A DNA stretch of 64,000 nt from a bacterium (GTDB lineage Bacteria > Hinthialibacterota > Hinthialibacteria > H5-UNCL2), in assembly GCA_015075175.1 (NCBI GenBank), contig JABTUV010000014.1:42608-106607 (forward strand), read 5' to 3'. Made by a program: the position numbers and the translations under genes. Positions 56,111 through 64,000 of this stretch are shown in pieces; positions within the stretch are counted from its first letter, which is position 1; each line of letters begins with the position of its first letter. Below the pieces are notes generated by a model that saw nothing but the letters and a program-made list of their open reading frames with translations, had not been told where the DNA came from and searched no databases.

Positions 56111-57008
56111 GAGCTTGCTCCTTTCGCGTGAGACAAAGACTGGGAACAGGCCCAGGACGGCGAGGGTTCGGCGTGGGCGTCGGTTGTTATGACTATCTTG
56201 ACACAGGGCGGCGGGGGGTAGCAAGAGGCGAGTCAGGGCGGGTGCAGCCGTGAGAATCTGCGGCTGCGAATCGCGCGCAAGTGCTGCAGGCGGTCGCCGC
56301 GGTTCCGGTGGAATTAAGTTGTCATTTCGACCGACGTAAACTGTCATTTCGACCGAAGGGAGAAATCTTCCCCACCGTTAGCGCGGGTCGAGTCCGAGGC
56401 GAAAGATTTCTCCCTTCGGTCGAAATGACAGCTGCGCCGTCAGCGCGGGTCGAGTCCGAGGCGAAAGATTTCTCCCTTCGGTCGAAATGACAGCTGCGCC
56501 GTTAGCGCGGGTCGAGTCCGAGGCGAAAGATTTCTCCCTTCGGTCGAAATGACAGCTGCGCCGTCAGCGCGGGTCGAGTCCGAGGCGAAAGATTTCCTTC
56601 TCGGTCGAAATGACAGCGCCGTCAGCGCGGGTCGAGTCCGAGGTAGAAAGATTTCTCCTGGTCGAAATGACAGCTGCGCCGTCAGCGCGGGTCGAGTCCG
56701 AGAGGAAGATTTCCTTCGGTCGAAATGACAGCTGCGCCGTCAGCGCGGGTCGAGTCCGAGGCGAAAGATTTCTCTTGGTCGAAATGACAGCCGCGCCGTC
56801 AGCGCGGGTCGAGTCCGAGGAAAAATTTTCCCTCGGTCAAATGATAACGCGCGCCGTCAGCGTGGCCGAGTCCGAGGCGAAAGATTTCTCCCTTCTGGTC
56901 GAAATGACAGCTGCGCCGTCAGCGCGGGTCGAGTCCGAGGCGAAAGATTTCTCCCTTCGGTCGAAATGACAGCTGCGTTGCTGGGCGTAAAAACTCCATC
57001 TGCACCCC
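56111..57008. repeat. Family A tandem array, ten copies with a 62-bp period (56325-56985)
   Basis: The unit is GAAAGATTTCTCCCTTCGGT then CGAAATGACAGCTGCGCCGT and CAGCGCGGGTCGAGTCCGAGGC. Copies 1-3 start at 56401, 56463 and 56525 (62 bp each). The middle copies (about 56585-56870) are shortened by small indels, while the last two are again near-perfect. A single opposite-strand arm at 56325-56370 opens the array. No gene is supported; the array lies upstream of the cupin and downstream of the MOSC gene. Confidence 0.93.
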
Positions 57009-57514
57009 TCAGGGGAGCCGGCGAAGTTTGCCGAGGAAGGAGAGCAACTGCGCCAGCCAGGCGGGCGCTCGAGCACAATGGGTCGCCGGGAGAATCCAGC
57101 CGGGGCGAGCACGCGCGCCTTCCAGCCGGAACGGCCCAGAATGGCCTCGGGCAGGCGCATATCGATCACCTTGAGTTGATTGCAGGGTACCCGGGGCCGG
57201 CTGATCTCCAAGAGGACCGATTCGCCGATCCAGAGGCGATGGCCGGGGGCAAGGGCAAAAAAGTCGATGCCCTCGGTAGTAATATTCTCGGCGAAGGCGC
57301 CGGGATAGACGCGCATGCCCTCGGACTCCAATTGGCGATAGGTCTCGACGTCGTAGAGGCAGACGGCCTGGTCGGGGCCGCCGTGGACGTTGGTGTGGCG
57401 GATTTTGTCCCCACGCACGCCGTCGTGCTCGACATAGATGCGCTCGACAGGCGGACGGGGCACGCCGCCGACGGGACTGGCCTGCACGCTCACCACGCGC
57501 GCGGATAACGCCAT
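57009..57514 (-). CDS. MOSC-domain protein (YiiM-like), one frameshift near the end
   Basis: About 168 residues. The ATG at 57512-57514 starts MALSARVVSVQASPVGGVPR. MOSC domains bind molybdenum cofactor and pass sulfur to it or to other targets. The key segments are VRGDKIRHTNVHGGPDQAVC (34-53), FAENITTEGIDF and ISRPRVPCNQL with the conserved Cys111. A missing base near 57100 moves the frame; the true end is probably AWLAQLLSFLGKLRRLP, ending at 57009. A longer frame reaching back into murB is an artefact. Same strand as murB, with a family E hairpin between them. Confidence 0.85.
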
Positions 57515-57542
57515 CACGTTGCAGATCTCCTCGGCTGGCGCC

Positions 57543-57617
57543 AGGGACGGGCACCAATTTTCCAGCCACAGTGCGGATGAATGCGGGCCGGCCGCCGGAA
57601 AATTGGTGACTGTCCCT
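57543..57617. repeat. Family E inverted repeat, copy 3
   Basis: AGGGACGGGCACCAATTTTC on the left and GGAAAATTGGTGACTGTCCC on the right, within the 109-bp gap between MOSC and murB. Confidence 0.85.
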
Positions 57618-57623
57618 CGTCCC

Positions 57624-58598
57624 CTACGGGTGATGCATGCGCTCCTGGCAAAGATAGATGACTTCGGCTTCCAAGTCGATGCCAAAGCGGTCGCGCACGC
57701 GGCGGGAGAGTTCGCCCGTGAGGGCCAGCACGTCGCGGGCGGTCGCCCGGCCGCGGTTGACCAGAATATTGGCGTGCTTCTCGTACATGGCGGCGTCGCC
57801 GACGGCGAGCTGTTTGCCGCCGACCTGCTCGAGGAAATAGCCGGCCGCCTGGCGGCGCGGAGCGGAGCTGACGGGCAGAACGTTCTTGAAGTAGCTGCCG
57901 GCGGTGCGCACCTGGGGGGGCGGATGCTTTTCGGCGCGCAGGCGCAGCGTCTCCTCGAGGGCCGCCAGACCCGCCGCGGCGTCACCGCGCTGCAGTTGCA
58001 GGGTGGCGGCCAGGACGATCTCGCCGGTCGCCTTCAAGCCGCTGGCGCGATAGGCAAAGCCCATCGCCTGGCGCGGGCGCTCCTCGATCTGTCCGGCGCG
58101 ATTGACCAGCCGCACCGAGAGGGTGCGATCGCCGATGGCCTGCCCGAAGGCGCCGGCGTTGCCGTAGACGGCGCCGCCGACGGTCCCCGGAATGCCGGCG
58201 CCGAACTCGAGGCCCAACAGGCCGGCGCGGGTGCACGTCACGACCAGCTCGTGCCAGTTGGCGCCGCCGGCGGCGGTCACGATCGTCCCTTCGATGCGCG
58301 GGGGAAAGGCGTAACGATTGACGATGACGATCCCCTCCAGGCCCTCGTCGGCGACCAGCACGTTGCTGCCCTCACCCAGGAGGAAGTAAGGCAGCTTATG
58401 GGCCAGGATGTCGCGGTAGATGTCCAGCAGGTCGCTTTCGCTCTCGGCGACGAAGAGCAGGCGGGCGGGGCCGCCGATGGCCAGGCGCGTGAAACCGGAG
58501 AGGGGGGCATCGCAGACGAGGCGGTCGCCCCACTTTCCGCGCAGGGCGGAGAGCGTCTCCGGCGCCAGCCGGCAGGTCTGCGGGGACAGGGGACTCAT
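57624..58598 (-). CDS. murB: UDP-N-acetylenolpyruvoylglucosamine reductase
   Basis: 324 residues. MurB reduces enolpyruvyl-UDP-GlcNAc to UDP-MurNAc with FAD and NADPH, the second committed step of peptidoglycan precursor synthesis. FAD-site motifs LGEGSNVLVADEG (74-86) and EFGAGIPGTVGGAVYGNAGA (131-150) are intact; the proton-donor Ser235 is in RTAGSYFKNV; the end has the domain HANILVNRGRATARDVLAL. The GSYFKN form with a short loop is the type II (Gram-positive and many phyla) enzyme. It stands apart from other mur genes. Downstream on the same strand are MOSC and cupin genes, with repeats between. Confidence 0.97.
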   Translation of the reverse strand: MSPLSPQTCRLAPETLSALRGKWGDRLVCDAPLSGFTRLAIGGPARLLFVAESESDLLDIYRDILAHKLPYFLLGEGSNVLVADEGLEGIVIVNRYAFPPRIEGTIVTAAGGANWHELVVTCTRAGLLGLEFGAGIPGTVGGAVYGNAGAFGQAIGDRTLSVRLVNRAGQIEERPRQAMGFAYRASGLKATGEIVLAATLQLQRGDAAAGLAALEETLRLRAEKHPPPQVRTAGSYFKNVLPVSSAPRRQAAGYFLEQVGGKQLAVGDAAMYEKHANILVNRGRATARDVLALTGELSRRVRDRFGIDLEAEVIYLCQERMHHP

Positions 58599-58667
58599 GG
58601 GTCGCGGTTTTCTCCCGCGTCAGCAAACCGCAAACCGCGCGTTTTGGCAACTGGATTTCTCGGCAGG

Positions 58668-58848
58668 CGGACGTAACGGCGACATCCTGTCGCCGGTCTC
58701 GGGGACGTCCCGTCCCCGACGGTGCGCACGCATGTCGGCAAGATGCCGATACGACCGGCGACAAGATGTCGCCGTTACGGGGTGAGGCGCGCATGCGTCG
58801 GCAGGATGCCGATAGGACCGGCGACAAGATGTCGCCGTTACGATTGAG
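58668..58848. repeat. Family I palindromes (AACGGCGACATC-TGTCGCC)
   Basis: Three copies of GGCGACA-(T/A)C(C/T)-TGTCGCCG type palindromes in the 329-bp divergent gap between murB and the epimerase. Another copy is at 60044-60070. Confidence 0.8.
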
Positions 58849-58927
58849 TCTCATCTGCCAATTGCGGCCTTGACTTGCCTGCCTTCATCTCCGAACATGC
58901 GCTTTTCCCACAAAGAGAGAAGGAGAC

Positions 58928-60043
58928 ATGGGCAAGAACATACTGATAACCGGCGGGGCGGGTTTCGTAGGCAGTTTCCTGGCGGAGGAGCTGTTGCGGC
59001 GCGGCCACGCCGTCCGCATCTTCGACAACCTGGAGCCACAGGTTCATCCCAAGGGCCTGCCCGACTATCTGCCTGCGGACGCCGAGTTCACCAAGGGCGA
59101 CGTGCGCGACTACGACTGCCTGGGCCGCGCGCTTGCCGGCGTCGAGGTCGTCTTTCATCTCGCCGCCATGGTCGGCATGGGACAATCTCAGTATAAGATC
59201 AAGCATTACGTGGACGTGAATACCGGCGGCACGGCCAACCTTTTGGACCTGCTGGTTAACCGCCGGGACAAGCTGGCCGTCAAGAAGCTGATCGTGGCCT
59301 CCAGCATGAGCAGTTACGGCGAGGGGCTGTATCGCAGCGCCTCGGGCCGGTTGATACAACCTCCGCTGCGTACGGAGCCGGGGCCGGGGCGTTGGGAACC
59401 GACCGACCCGGAGAGCGGGCAGCCCCTGACGGCCGTGCCGACCCCGGAGAGCACGCCCTTTTCCGCCGGCGCCATCTACGCGCTTACCAAGGCCGAGCAG
59501 GAGCGCATGGTGATGTCCATCGGCCGGACGTATGAGATTCCCGTGGTGGGCATGCGCTTCTTTAATATTTACGGGCCGCGCCAGAGCCTCTCCAATCCGT
59601 ACACGGGGGTGGTAGCCATCTTCCTCTCCATGATTAAGAACGGCAAGCCGCCGGTGATCTTCGAGGACGGGTTGCAGACGCGGGACTTCATCTCGGTCCA
59701 CGACGTGGTTGCCGCGTTGGTAGCCGTGATGGGAAGCCGGAAGGCGGACTACCAGGTGTTCAACGTGGGGACGGGGCGGCCGCGGACGGTTCTTTCCGTC
59801 GCCGAGGTGCTGGCGCGGGTGTATGGCGCGGAGCTGGAGCCTCAGGTAACCGAGCAGTTCCGCAAGGGCGACGTGCGGCATTGCTACGCGGACATTTCGC
59901 GTCTCACTGAGGCGACCGGCTGGGAGCCGAAGGTGGCCTTCGAGGACGGCATGAGGGAGCTCGTCGACTGGAGTCGCACCGCCACGGCGATTGATTCGTT
60001 CGACAAGTACCGCAAGGAGCTGGTCGCCCACGGGCTGATTTGA
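58928..60043 (+). CDS. NAD-dependent sugar epimerase/dehydratase
   Basis: 371 residues, extended short-chain dehydrogenase. NAD-binding GGAGFVGS (residues 9-16), the acidic end of the second strand (IFDNLEP), and the catalytic set SSMSSYG and YALTK (Tyr-x-x-x-Lys). RFFNIYGPRQSLSNPYTGVV, IFEDGLQTRDFISVHDVV and VFNVGTGRP are typical of the UDP-glucose/dTDP-rhamnose 4-epimerase branch; the GEG insert after SSYG and the 'PTPESTPFSAGAIYALTK' stretch favour dTDP-L-rhamnose 4-epimerase-like enzymes. The product would feed surface glycans such as those built by the glycosyltransferases at the left end. The exact sugar is not certain. Confidence 0.9.
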   Translation: MGKNILITGGAGFVGSFLAEELLRRGHAVRIFDNLEPQVHPKGLPDYLPADAEFTKGDVRDYDCLGRALAGVEVVFHLAAMVGMGQSQYKIKHYVDVNTGGTANLLDLLVNRRDKLAVKKLIVASSMSSYGEGLYRSASGRLIQPPLRTEPGPGRWEPTDPESGQPLTAVPTPESTPFSAGAIYALTKAEQERMVMSIGRTYEIPVVGMRFFNIYGPRQSLSNPYTGVVAIFLSMIKNGKPPVIFEDGLQTRDFISVHDVVAALVAVMGSRKADYQVFNVGTGRPRTVLSVAEVLARVYGAELEPQVTEQFRKGDVRHCYADISRLTEATGWEPKVAFEDGMRELVDWSRTATAIDSFDKYRKELVAHGLI

Positions 60044-60168
60044 TCGTAGCGGCGACATCTTGTCGCCGGTGTCGGCGACCTCGCGGGCGCCGGACATTGC
60101 TCTTTGTATCCCCCCGGTTTCGCGGTAGAATGGCTCCAGCATCCATTGTTCTCAAAGGAGTCGCGTTC

Positions 60169-60810
60169 ATGCTGCGTCCATTTTTCTCCATCGTTGTGGC
60201 GGTCGTTTTGGCCGGCGCCGCCTGGGGGCAGAATGATCCCATCACCCCGAAGAAAAAAATGCAGCTCTTCAACGGCCAGGACCTTTCCGGCTGGCAGATG
60301 TGCCTGCCGGGCAGCGACGTGGACCCCGGAACGGTGTGGCGCGTCGCCGACGGCGTCATCTCCTGCAGCGGCACGCCGTTCGGTTACATCCGCACGCGCA
60401 ACGCCTACACCAACTATCGCTTGCACGTGGAGTGGCGCTGGTCGGGCAAGCCCGGCAACTCGGGGGTATTGCTGCATATCTCCGGGCCGGACAGGGTCTG
60501 GCCCAAGTGCATCGAGGGGCAGCTGATGTCCGGCAATGCGGGCGACTTCTATTCCATCGGGGGGACGACCATGAAGGAACGGCCCGAGGGCGGCCGGCAC
60601 ATTCCCAAGAAGAAGGAGAGCAGCGAGAAGCCCGTGGGCGACTGGAACAGCTATGACATCACCTGCGCCAGCGACACGATCACGCTGGTCGTCAACGGCG
60701 TGGAGCAGAACCGGGCGACGGCGACGAGCGTGTCGGCGGGCATGATCGGGCTGCAGAGCGAGGGCGCGCCGATCCAGTTTCGCAACGTGTATCTCGAGCC
60801 ACTGCGTTAG
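60169..60810 (+). CDS. Secreted DUF1080 (3-keto-disaccharide hydrolase-like) protein
   Basis: 213 residues from the ATG at 60169, 8 bp after AAAGGAG. Signal peptide FFSIVVAVVLAGAAWG. The DUF1080 lectin-like jelly roll follows: LFNGQDLSGWQM, VWRVADGVISCSGTPFGYIR, NYRLHVEWRWSGKPGNSGVL, CIEGQLMSGNAGDFYSIGG, GDWNSYDITCASDTITLVVN, GMIGLQSEGAPIQFRNVYLE. Some members cleave 3-keto-glycosides or bind glycans. Abundant in Planctomycetes-like, Verrucomicrobia and Bacteroidota genomes. Stand-alone gene 125 bp after the epimerase, with a family I repeat between. Confidence 0.93.
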   Translation: MLRPFFSIVVAVVLAGAAWGQNDPITPKKKMQLFNGQDLSGWQMCLPGSDVDPGTVWRVADGVISCSGTPFGYIRTRNAYTNYRLHVEWRWSGKPGNSGVLLHISGPDRVWPKCIEGQLMSGNAGDFYSIGGTTMKERPEGGRHIPKKKESSEKPVGDWNSYDITCASDTITLVVNGVEQNRATATSVSAGMIGLQSEGAPIQFRNVYLEPLR

Positions 60811-60856
60811 CCCCTGCGATTCCGATTCGTAATCGTACTCGTCGCGTGTGGAGAAG

Positions 60857-60884
60857 ACAAACTGAAGTTTGTACTCCCGGGAAG
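60857..60884. repeat. Family C element, single copy
   Basis: CAAACTGAAGTTTGTACTCC, the unit of 29985-30120, a few bases before the next start codon. Confidence 0.85.
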
Positions 60885-60890
60885 CAGGGC

Positions 60891-62648
60891 ATGATCTTCC
60901 ACCATCCGTGGGGCCTTTTGGCGCTGTTGTCGCTGCCGGTCATCGTGGGGCTGCACTTCTTCCGCAGCCGCAAGGAGGTGCGGCGGGTCGGGGGCCTCTA
61001 CCTGTGGGAGTTCGCGCGGCAGCGACCACCGGTTGGGGCGCGCTGGGACCGGCTGATCCGCAGCGCGTCGCTTCTCTTTCAGCTCCTGGCGGCGACGGTC
61101 GCCTCGCTGCTTTTAGCGGGCCTGGACCTGCCGCGCGAGGGCGAGAGCCGGCATTTCGCGGTCGTCGTCGACGATTCGCTCTCCATGTCGGCGGGAGTGG
61201 CGGAGACATCCGCCGAGCGCGCGAGAAAGGCGCTTTTGGGTTGGGCGGAGGAGAAGGATCGTTTCACGCTGATCGCCGCGGGAGCGCGGCCGCGGCTCCT
61301 CTGCGAGCCCTTCAGCCGCCGCGCCGAGCTGGCCGCCGCCCTGGAGACCTGGCGTCCACTCGCGCCCACTGCCGACTTCGCCGCCGCCTCCGCGCTGGCC
61401 GGCAAGTTCCTCGTCGGCGATGAAAAGACGCTCTGCGTGACCGACCACGTCGCCGCCGCGACCGCCTGGCAGTCCGTGCTCGAGCTGTGGGGCGTCGGAC
61501 AATCGCTGGGCAACAACGCCATCGTGTTCGCCGACCGTGTGCGCATCGGGCCGCGACGCGACCGCATCCTGGCGCGCATTACGCGCTTCGCCGACAACGA
61601 CGCGACCGTGGAATTGACCGCCCTGGCCGGCGGACAGCCCTTTCATCGCGAGAACCTCACCCTTTTGCCGGACCGGGCCGCGGCGCTGGCGTTCGAGACC
61701 GGCGCCGTGGACGTACCCATCGAGTTGCGCCTGCCGGAGGACCCGCTGGTGGACGATCATGTCGTGGTTTTGGCGCCGGTCGAGCCCAAGCCGGTGCGTG
61801 TCGCCTGCCTGGGGCCGGCGCGGTTCCGCGAGTATGCGCGCCGCGCCACGCTGGCCGTGCGCGACACGTTCTTCCTTGAGGACGCCGGCGAAGCCGACCT
61901 GGTGTTCATCGCCGGCGCGACCGAGGCGCCGCGGGCGCGGCACGTCTGCCGGCTGCCGGCATCCGCCTCCGGTTTGCCGCTCGCCCTGGCGCAGGGCAAG
62001 GACCTATTCGTCGATCACGGCGACCGCCGCGTCTCCGATCTCCCGCTGGACGGCCTCCTTTGGGCCTGGTTCCCCGGCCTGTCGCCCGCCCCCGGCCGTC
62101 GCCTCATCGAGCACGCCACGCAACCGCTGCTGGTCGCCGCTCAGCCTGCCCCACGCCGCGTCAATTACGACCTCTATCTCGCCTGGGAGCGAACCAACCT
62201 CTTCCGTCATACCGCCTGGCCCGTACTGGTACAGGCCATGATCGAGCACTGCCGCGAGGACCTGCCCGGTATGGATCGCAGCAACTATCGCGTGGGCGAA
62301 ACCGTGAGAGTCAACCTGGACGAGGAGAGCGACGGCGGGTGGACGCTCCTCTGCAACGGCGTGGAGGTGCGACGCTACGAGACGGCGCCGGACATGCTGT
62401 CCGAGCTACCGCCGGGACTCTACCAGCTGTCGCGCGGGGGAACCATGCGGGCGCAGTTCGCGGTCAACCTGTTTGCGAGCGGCGAGTCGGACCTGCGCCC
62501 GCTGGAGAGCCGCGCCGCCGATACCCGCGCACTGGTTCCCTCCGTCGTGCGCGAGACGGAAACCCATCGCCGCCTGTTTTTCGCGCTGACGGCGCTGTTG
62601 ATCCTGTTTGCGGGTTCGGGATGGGCGTGCCAGGATCGGGCGCGTTGA
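60891..62648 (+). CDS. BatA/VWA-type membrane protein
   Basis: 585 residues. The start FHHPWGLLALLSLPVIVGLH plus HFFRSRKEVRRVGGLYLWEF is the N-terminal BatA domain found in aerotolerance-type operons. A second helix (SASLLFQLLAATVASLLLAG) precedes a von Willebrand A domain with the metal-site sequence VVVDDSLSMSAG (DxSxS). A long middle of beta-rich character and a last helix (LFFALTALLILFAGSGWACQ) complete it. Such proteins sit in the inner membrane and, with MoxR ATPases and DUF58 proteins, help assemble or mature large complexes. Here no moxR is seen in the window. It is followed by a second VWA protein on the same strand, after 121 bp with a hexamer array. Confidence 0.82.
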   Translation: MIFHHPWGLLALLSLPVIVGLHFFRSRKEVRRVGGLYLWEFARQRPPVGARWDRLIRSASLLFQLLAATVASLLLAGLDLPREGESRHFAVVVDDSLSMSAGVAETSAERARKALLGWAEEKDRFTLIAAGARPRLLCEPFSRRAELAAALETWRPLAPTADFAAASALAGKFLVGDEKTLCVTDHVAAATAWQSVLELWGVGQSLGNNAIVFADRVRIGPRRDRILARITRFADNDATVELTALAGGQPFHRENLTLLPDRAAALAFETGAVDVPIELRLPEDPLVDDHVVVLAPVEPKPVRVACLGPARFREYARRATLAVRDTFFLEDAGEADLVFIAGATEAPRARHVCRLPASASGLPLALAQGKDLFVDHGDRRVSDLPLDGLLWAWFPGLSPAPGRRLIEHATQPLLVAAQPAPRRVNYDLYLAWERTNLFRHTAWPVLVQAMIEHCREDLPGMDRSNYRVGETVRVNLDEESDGGWTLLCNGVEVRRYETAPDMLSELPPGLYQLSRGGTMRAQFAVNLFASGESDLRPLESRAADTRALVPSVVRETETHRRLFFALTALLILFAGSGWACQDRAR

Positions 62649-62699
62649 GTGCACGATTGCGATTACGAATCGTAATCGTGCTCGTACACGAGGACGATT

Positions 62700-62765
62700 A
62701 TGATTAAGAGCAAGAGCAAGATTAAGATTAAGATTAAGAGTAAGATTAAGAGTAAGATTAAGAGA
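62700..62765. repeat. Family F hexamer array, copy 3, abutting the last gene
   Basis: Eleven ATTAAG-type units end five bases before the ATG at 62770, as for gatB. A run of GATTACGAATCGTAATCGTG (from 62657) precedes it, a palindrome found in part at 60826 and 26160. Confidence 0.9.
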
Positions 62766-62769
62766 CGTG

Positions 62770-64000
62770 ATGGCCCTTCCCGGATATCCCACCATCGACT
62801 ATCCCGAGGCGTTGCTTCTGGGCGCCGTGCTGGTGTGGCTTTACCTGCGGGTGGTCAGGATCAGGAATCTCTGGCGCGGGATGCTTTTGGTCGCGGGGAT
62901 TCTGCTTCTGGCCTATCCCTCGCTGGTGCGATCGACGGAGTCGGTTGATCTCTTTGTATTGGCGGACCGCTCGCGGTCGATCTCGGAGGAAGGTCGCGCC
63001 AAAGAGATGGAGATCATCGATCTGCTGCTGCAGCGGGCGCGGCCGGGCGACCGCGTGGGGATCGTCAGTTTCAATCAGCGGGCCTACCTGGAGCGACCGC
63101 TGTCGGAGGGCGGGGCGCACAGCTCGTTCAACATACCCTATTCCGAGGACGCCTCGGACCTGGACGAGGGGCTGGCGCTGGTGCTGAGCCAGATCGTGCG
63201 CCCCGAGCGGGCGCGCGTGCTCGTCCTCTCCGACGGCCAATACACCGGCCCCGATCCCATGCGACAGGCCCAGATGGCGCGGCAGAACGGCGCGCCCATC
63301 TTCTACCGCGACCTCGTGCGCGCCGAACTCTACAACCTGGCGGTGCGCGACGTGGTCACTCCCGACAAGCTCTTGGCCGGCGAGCCTTTCCGCGTGGTCT
63401 TCAAGGTCCATGCGACGACCGCCACGCGCGGGCGCTACCGGCTGCTGCGCGACGGACACATCGTGGGCCGGCCGGAGAGCCAGGGCTGGCGCGAGCATGA
63501 CTTCTCCGCCGGCGAAAACCAACTGGAGTTCCGGGACGTGGTCGAACAACCCGGCCTTCACGGCTACCGCCTGGAAGTCGAGACGATTCCGCGCGAGCGC
63601 GAGACGCTTCTCTCCGACAACGAGGCGGAACGCTACGTCGAGGTGGTTGGCGAGCGGCCGCTCCTCTTGGTCAATCACACCGGCCGGCCGGATAACGTCT
63701 CGCGCGTGCTCTCGGCGGGGCGCCTGGCCCACCACGTGGTCGCGGTGGAACGCTTTCGCATGTCGATCGAGGAACTGTCGGGATACTCGGGCGTGATTCT
63801 CAACAACGCGCCGGTACTGGGCCTGACCCTCCGGCAACTGGAGGGGCTGCGCGACTTTGTGACCCAGGAGGGCGGCGGCCTCGTGGTGCTGGGCGGGAAT
63901 CGCAGCTTCGCCGCCGGCGGTTACTACAAGTCCGCGCTGGAACCCATCCTGCCGGTTTCGCTGGAGGATCGCCAGCAGTCCAAGAAGGTGAGTACGGCCT
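62770..64000 (+). CDS. VWA/glutamine-amidotransferase-like membrane protein, cut by the window end
   Basis: The first 410 codons. The ATG at 62770 (a GTG just before is in frame) starts MALPGYPTIDYPEALLLGAV with two hydrophobic segments (ALLLGAVLVWLYLRVV; GMLLVAGILLLAYPSLV). A VWA domain follows with the metal-site VLADRSRSISEEG, then RVGIVSFNQRAYLERPL and RVLVLSDGQYTGPDP. After it, FRVVFKVHATTATRGRYRLL and VVEQPGLHGYRLEVETIP read as Ig-like, then SGVILNNAPVLGLTLRQLEG and EGGGLVVLGGNRSFAAGGYY match the class-I-amidotransferase-like module common in large VWA membrane proteins of Planctomycetes and relatives. Together with the gene before it this looks like a two-gene membrane complex. The 3' part lies beyond the window. 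Confidence 0.85.
   Translation, partial: MALPGYPTIDYPEALLLGAVLVWLYLRVVRIRNLWRGMLLVAGILLLAYPSLVRSTESVDLFVLADRSRSISEEGRAKEMEIIDLLLQRARPGDRVGIVSFNQRAYLERPLSEGGAHSSFNIPYSEDASDLDEGLALVLSQIVRPERARVLVLSDGQYTGPDPMRQAQMARQNGAPIFYRDLVRAELYNLAVRDVVTPDKLLAGEPFRVVFKVHATTATRGRYRLLRDGHIVGRPESQGWREHDFSAGENQLEFRDVVEQPGLHGYRLEVETIPRERETLLSDNEAERYVEVVGERPLLLVNHTGRPDNVSRVLSAGRLAHHVVAVERFRMSIEELSGYSGVILNNAPVLGLTLRQLEGLRDFVTQEGGGLVVLGGNRSFAAGGYYKSALEPILPVSLEDRQQSKKVSTA

Noticed and set aside
1-64000. tRNA or rRNA genes
   Set aside because: I looked for T-loop GTTCGA-type signatures with pairing arms and for rRNA conserved stretches in all gaps and found none; a covariance-model search would be needed to be sure.

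Overview
The window is GC-rich bacterial DNA (clearly above 60% G+C by eye) from an organism I cannot place to species. A cytochrome bd oxidase, MurB, a PilC-type inner-membrane protein, a TonB-like protein and many signal peptides point to a Gram-negative, oxygen-using cell. Secreted proteins with long Thr-Pro linkers, ASST, CotH, SUMF1, DUF1080, dockerin-like and parallel beta-helix domains resemble those of uncultivated relatives of the Planctomycetes or of candidate phyla such as Sumerlaeota and Hydrogenedentota. That placement is an inference of low confidence. I saw no rRNA or tRNA gene.

Layout: 1-3.2 kb, envelope glycan genes (MBOAT acyltransferase end, GT2, GT39). 3.5-6.3 kb, cydA-cydB. 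6.3-7.6 kb, a truncated CopG antitoxin and a TonB-like protein. 7.9-12.7 kb, a signalling cassette: HDOD/histidine kinase/receiver hybrid, MerR-FlhG-type ATPase and ExeA-like ATPase. 13.0-14.0 kb, an SPFH protein. 14-16.1 kb, a 2 kb satellite-like repeat array with no credible gene. 16.1-25.8 kb, large secreted proteins (mutarotase-like/TPR; ASST-dockerin-SUMF1 coupled to CotH; a C39-like peptidase). 26.3-32.7 kb, a methyltransferase, rimO, a URO-D family protein, cysteine desulfurase and recA. 32.7-33.7 kb, a junk junction of DNA-methyltransferase fragment, IS remnant and miniature element. 33.8-36.3 kb, gatB and DUF4438. 36.9-46.9 kb, a tandemly duplicated two-gene operon for secreted beta-helix proteins. 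47.2-52.8 kb, pilC, a beta-propeller protein and an S55 peptidase-like protein. 53.2-58.6 kb, small membrane protein, NYN, TerC, cupin, MOSC and murB. 58.9-64 kb, a sugar epimerase, a DUF1080 protein and two BatA/VWA-type membrane proteins, the last cut by the window end.

Two features cut across the whole window. First, at least eleven families of short dispersed, mostly palindromic repeats fill the gaps, and some run into genes: five copies are translated inside the TRAM domain of RimO, one sits in the signal peptide of a beta-helix protein, and others supply or shift stop codons. Second, about ten genes are broken by single-base frameshifts, most of which are repaired by adding one base back, often in a homopolymer. 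I read these as uncorrected sequencing deletions in a draft assembly rather than true pseudogenes, and give such genes as single features spanning the frames.

The observations I consider most worth following are the in-frame repeat insertions in rimO, the duplicated beta-helix operon with a C-terminal Trp-x-Leu-Tyr-Arg-like tail shared in part with the C39-like protein, the 39-bp/379-bp satellite array, and the 120-bp terminal-inverted-repeat element present twice.
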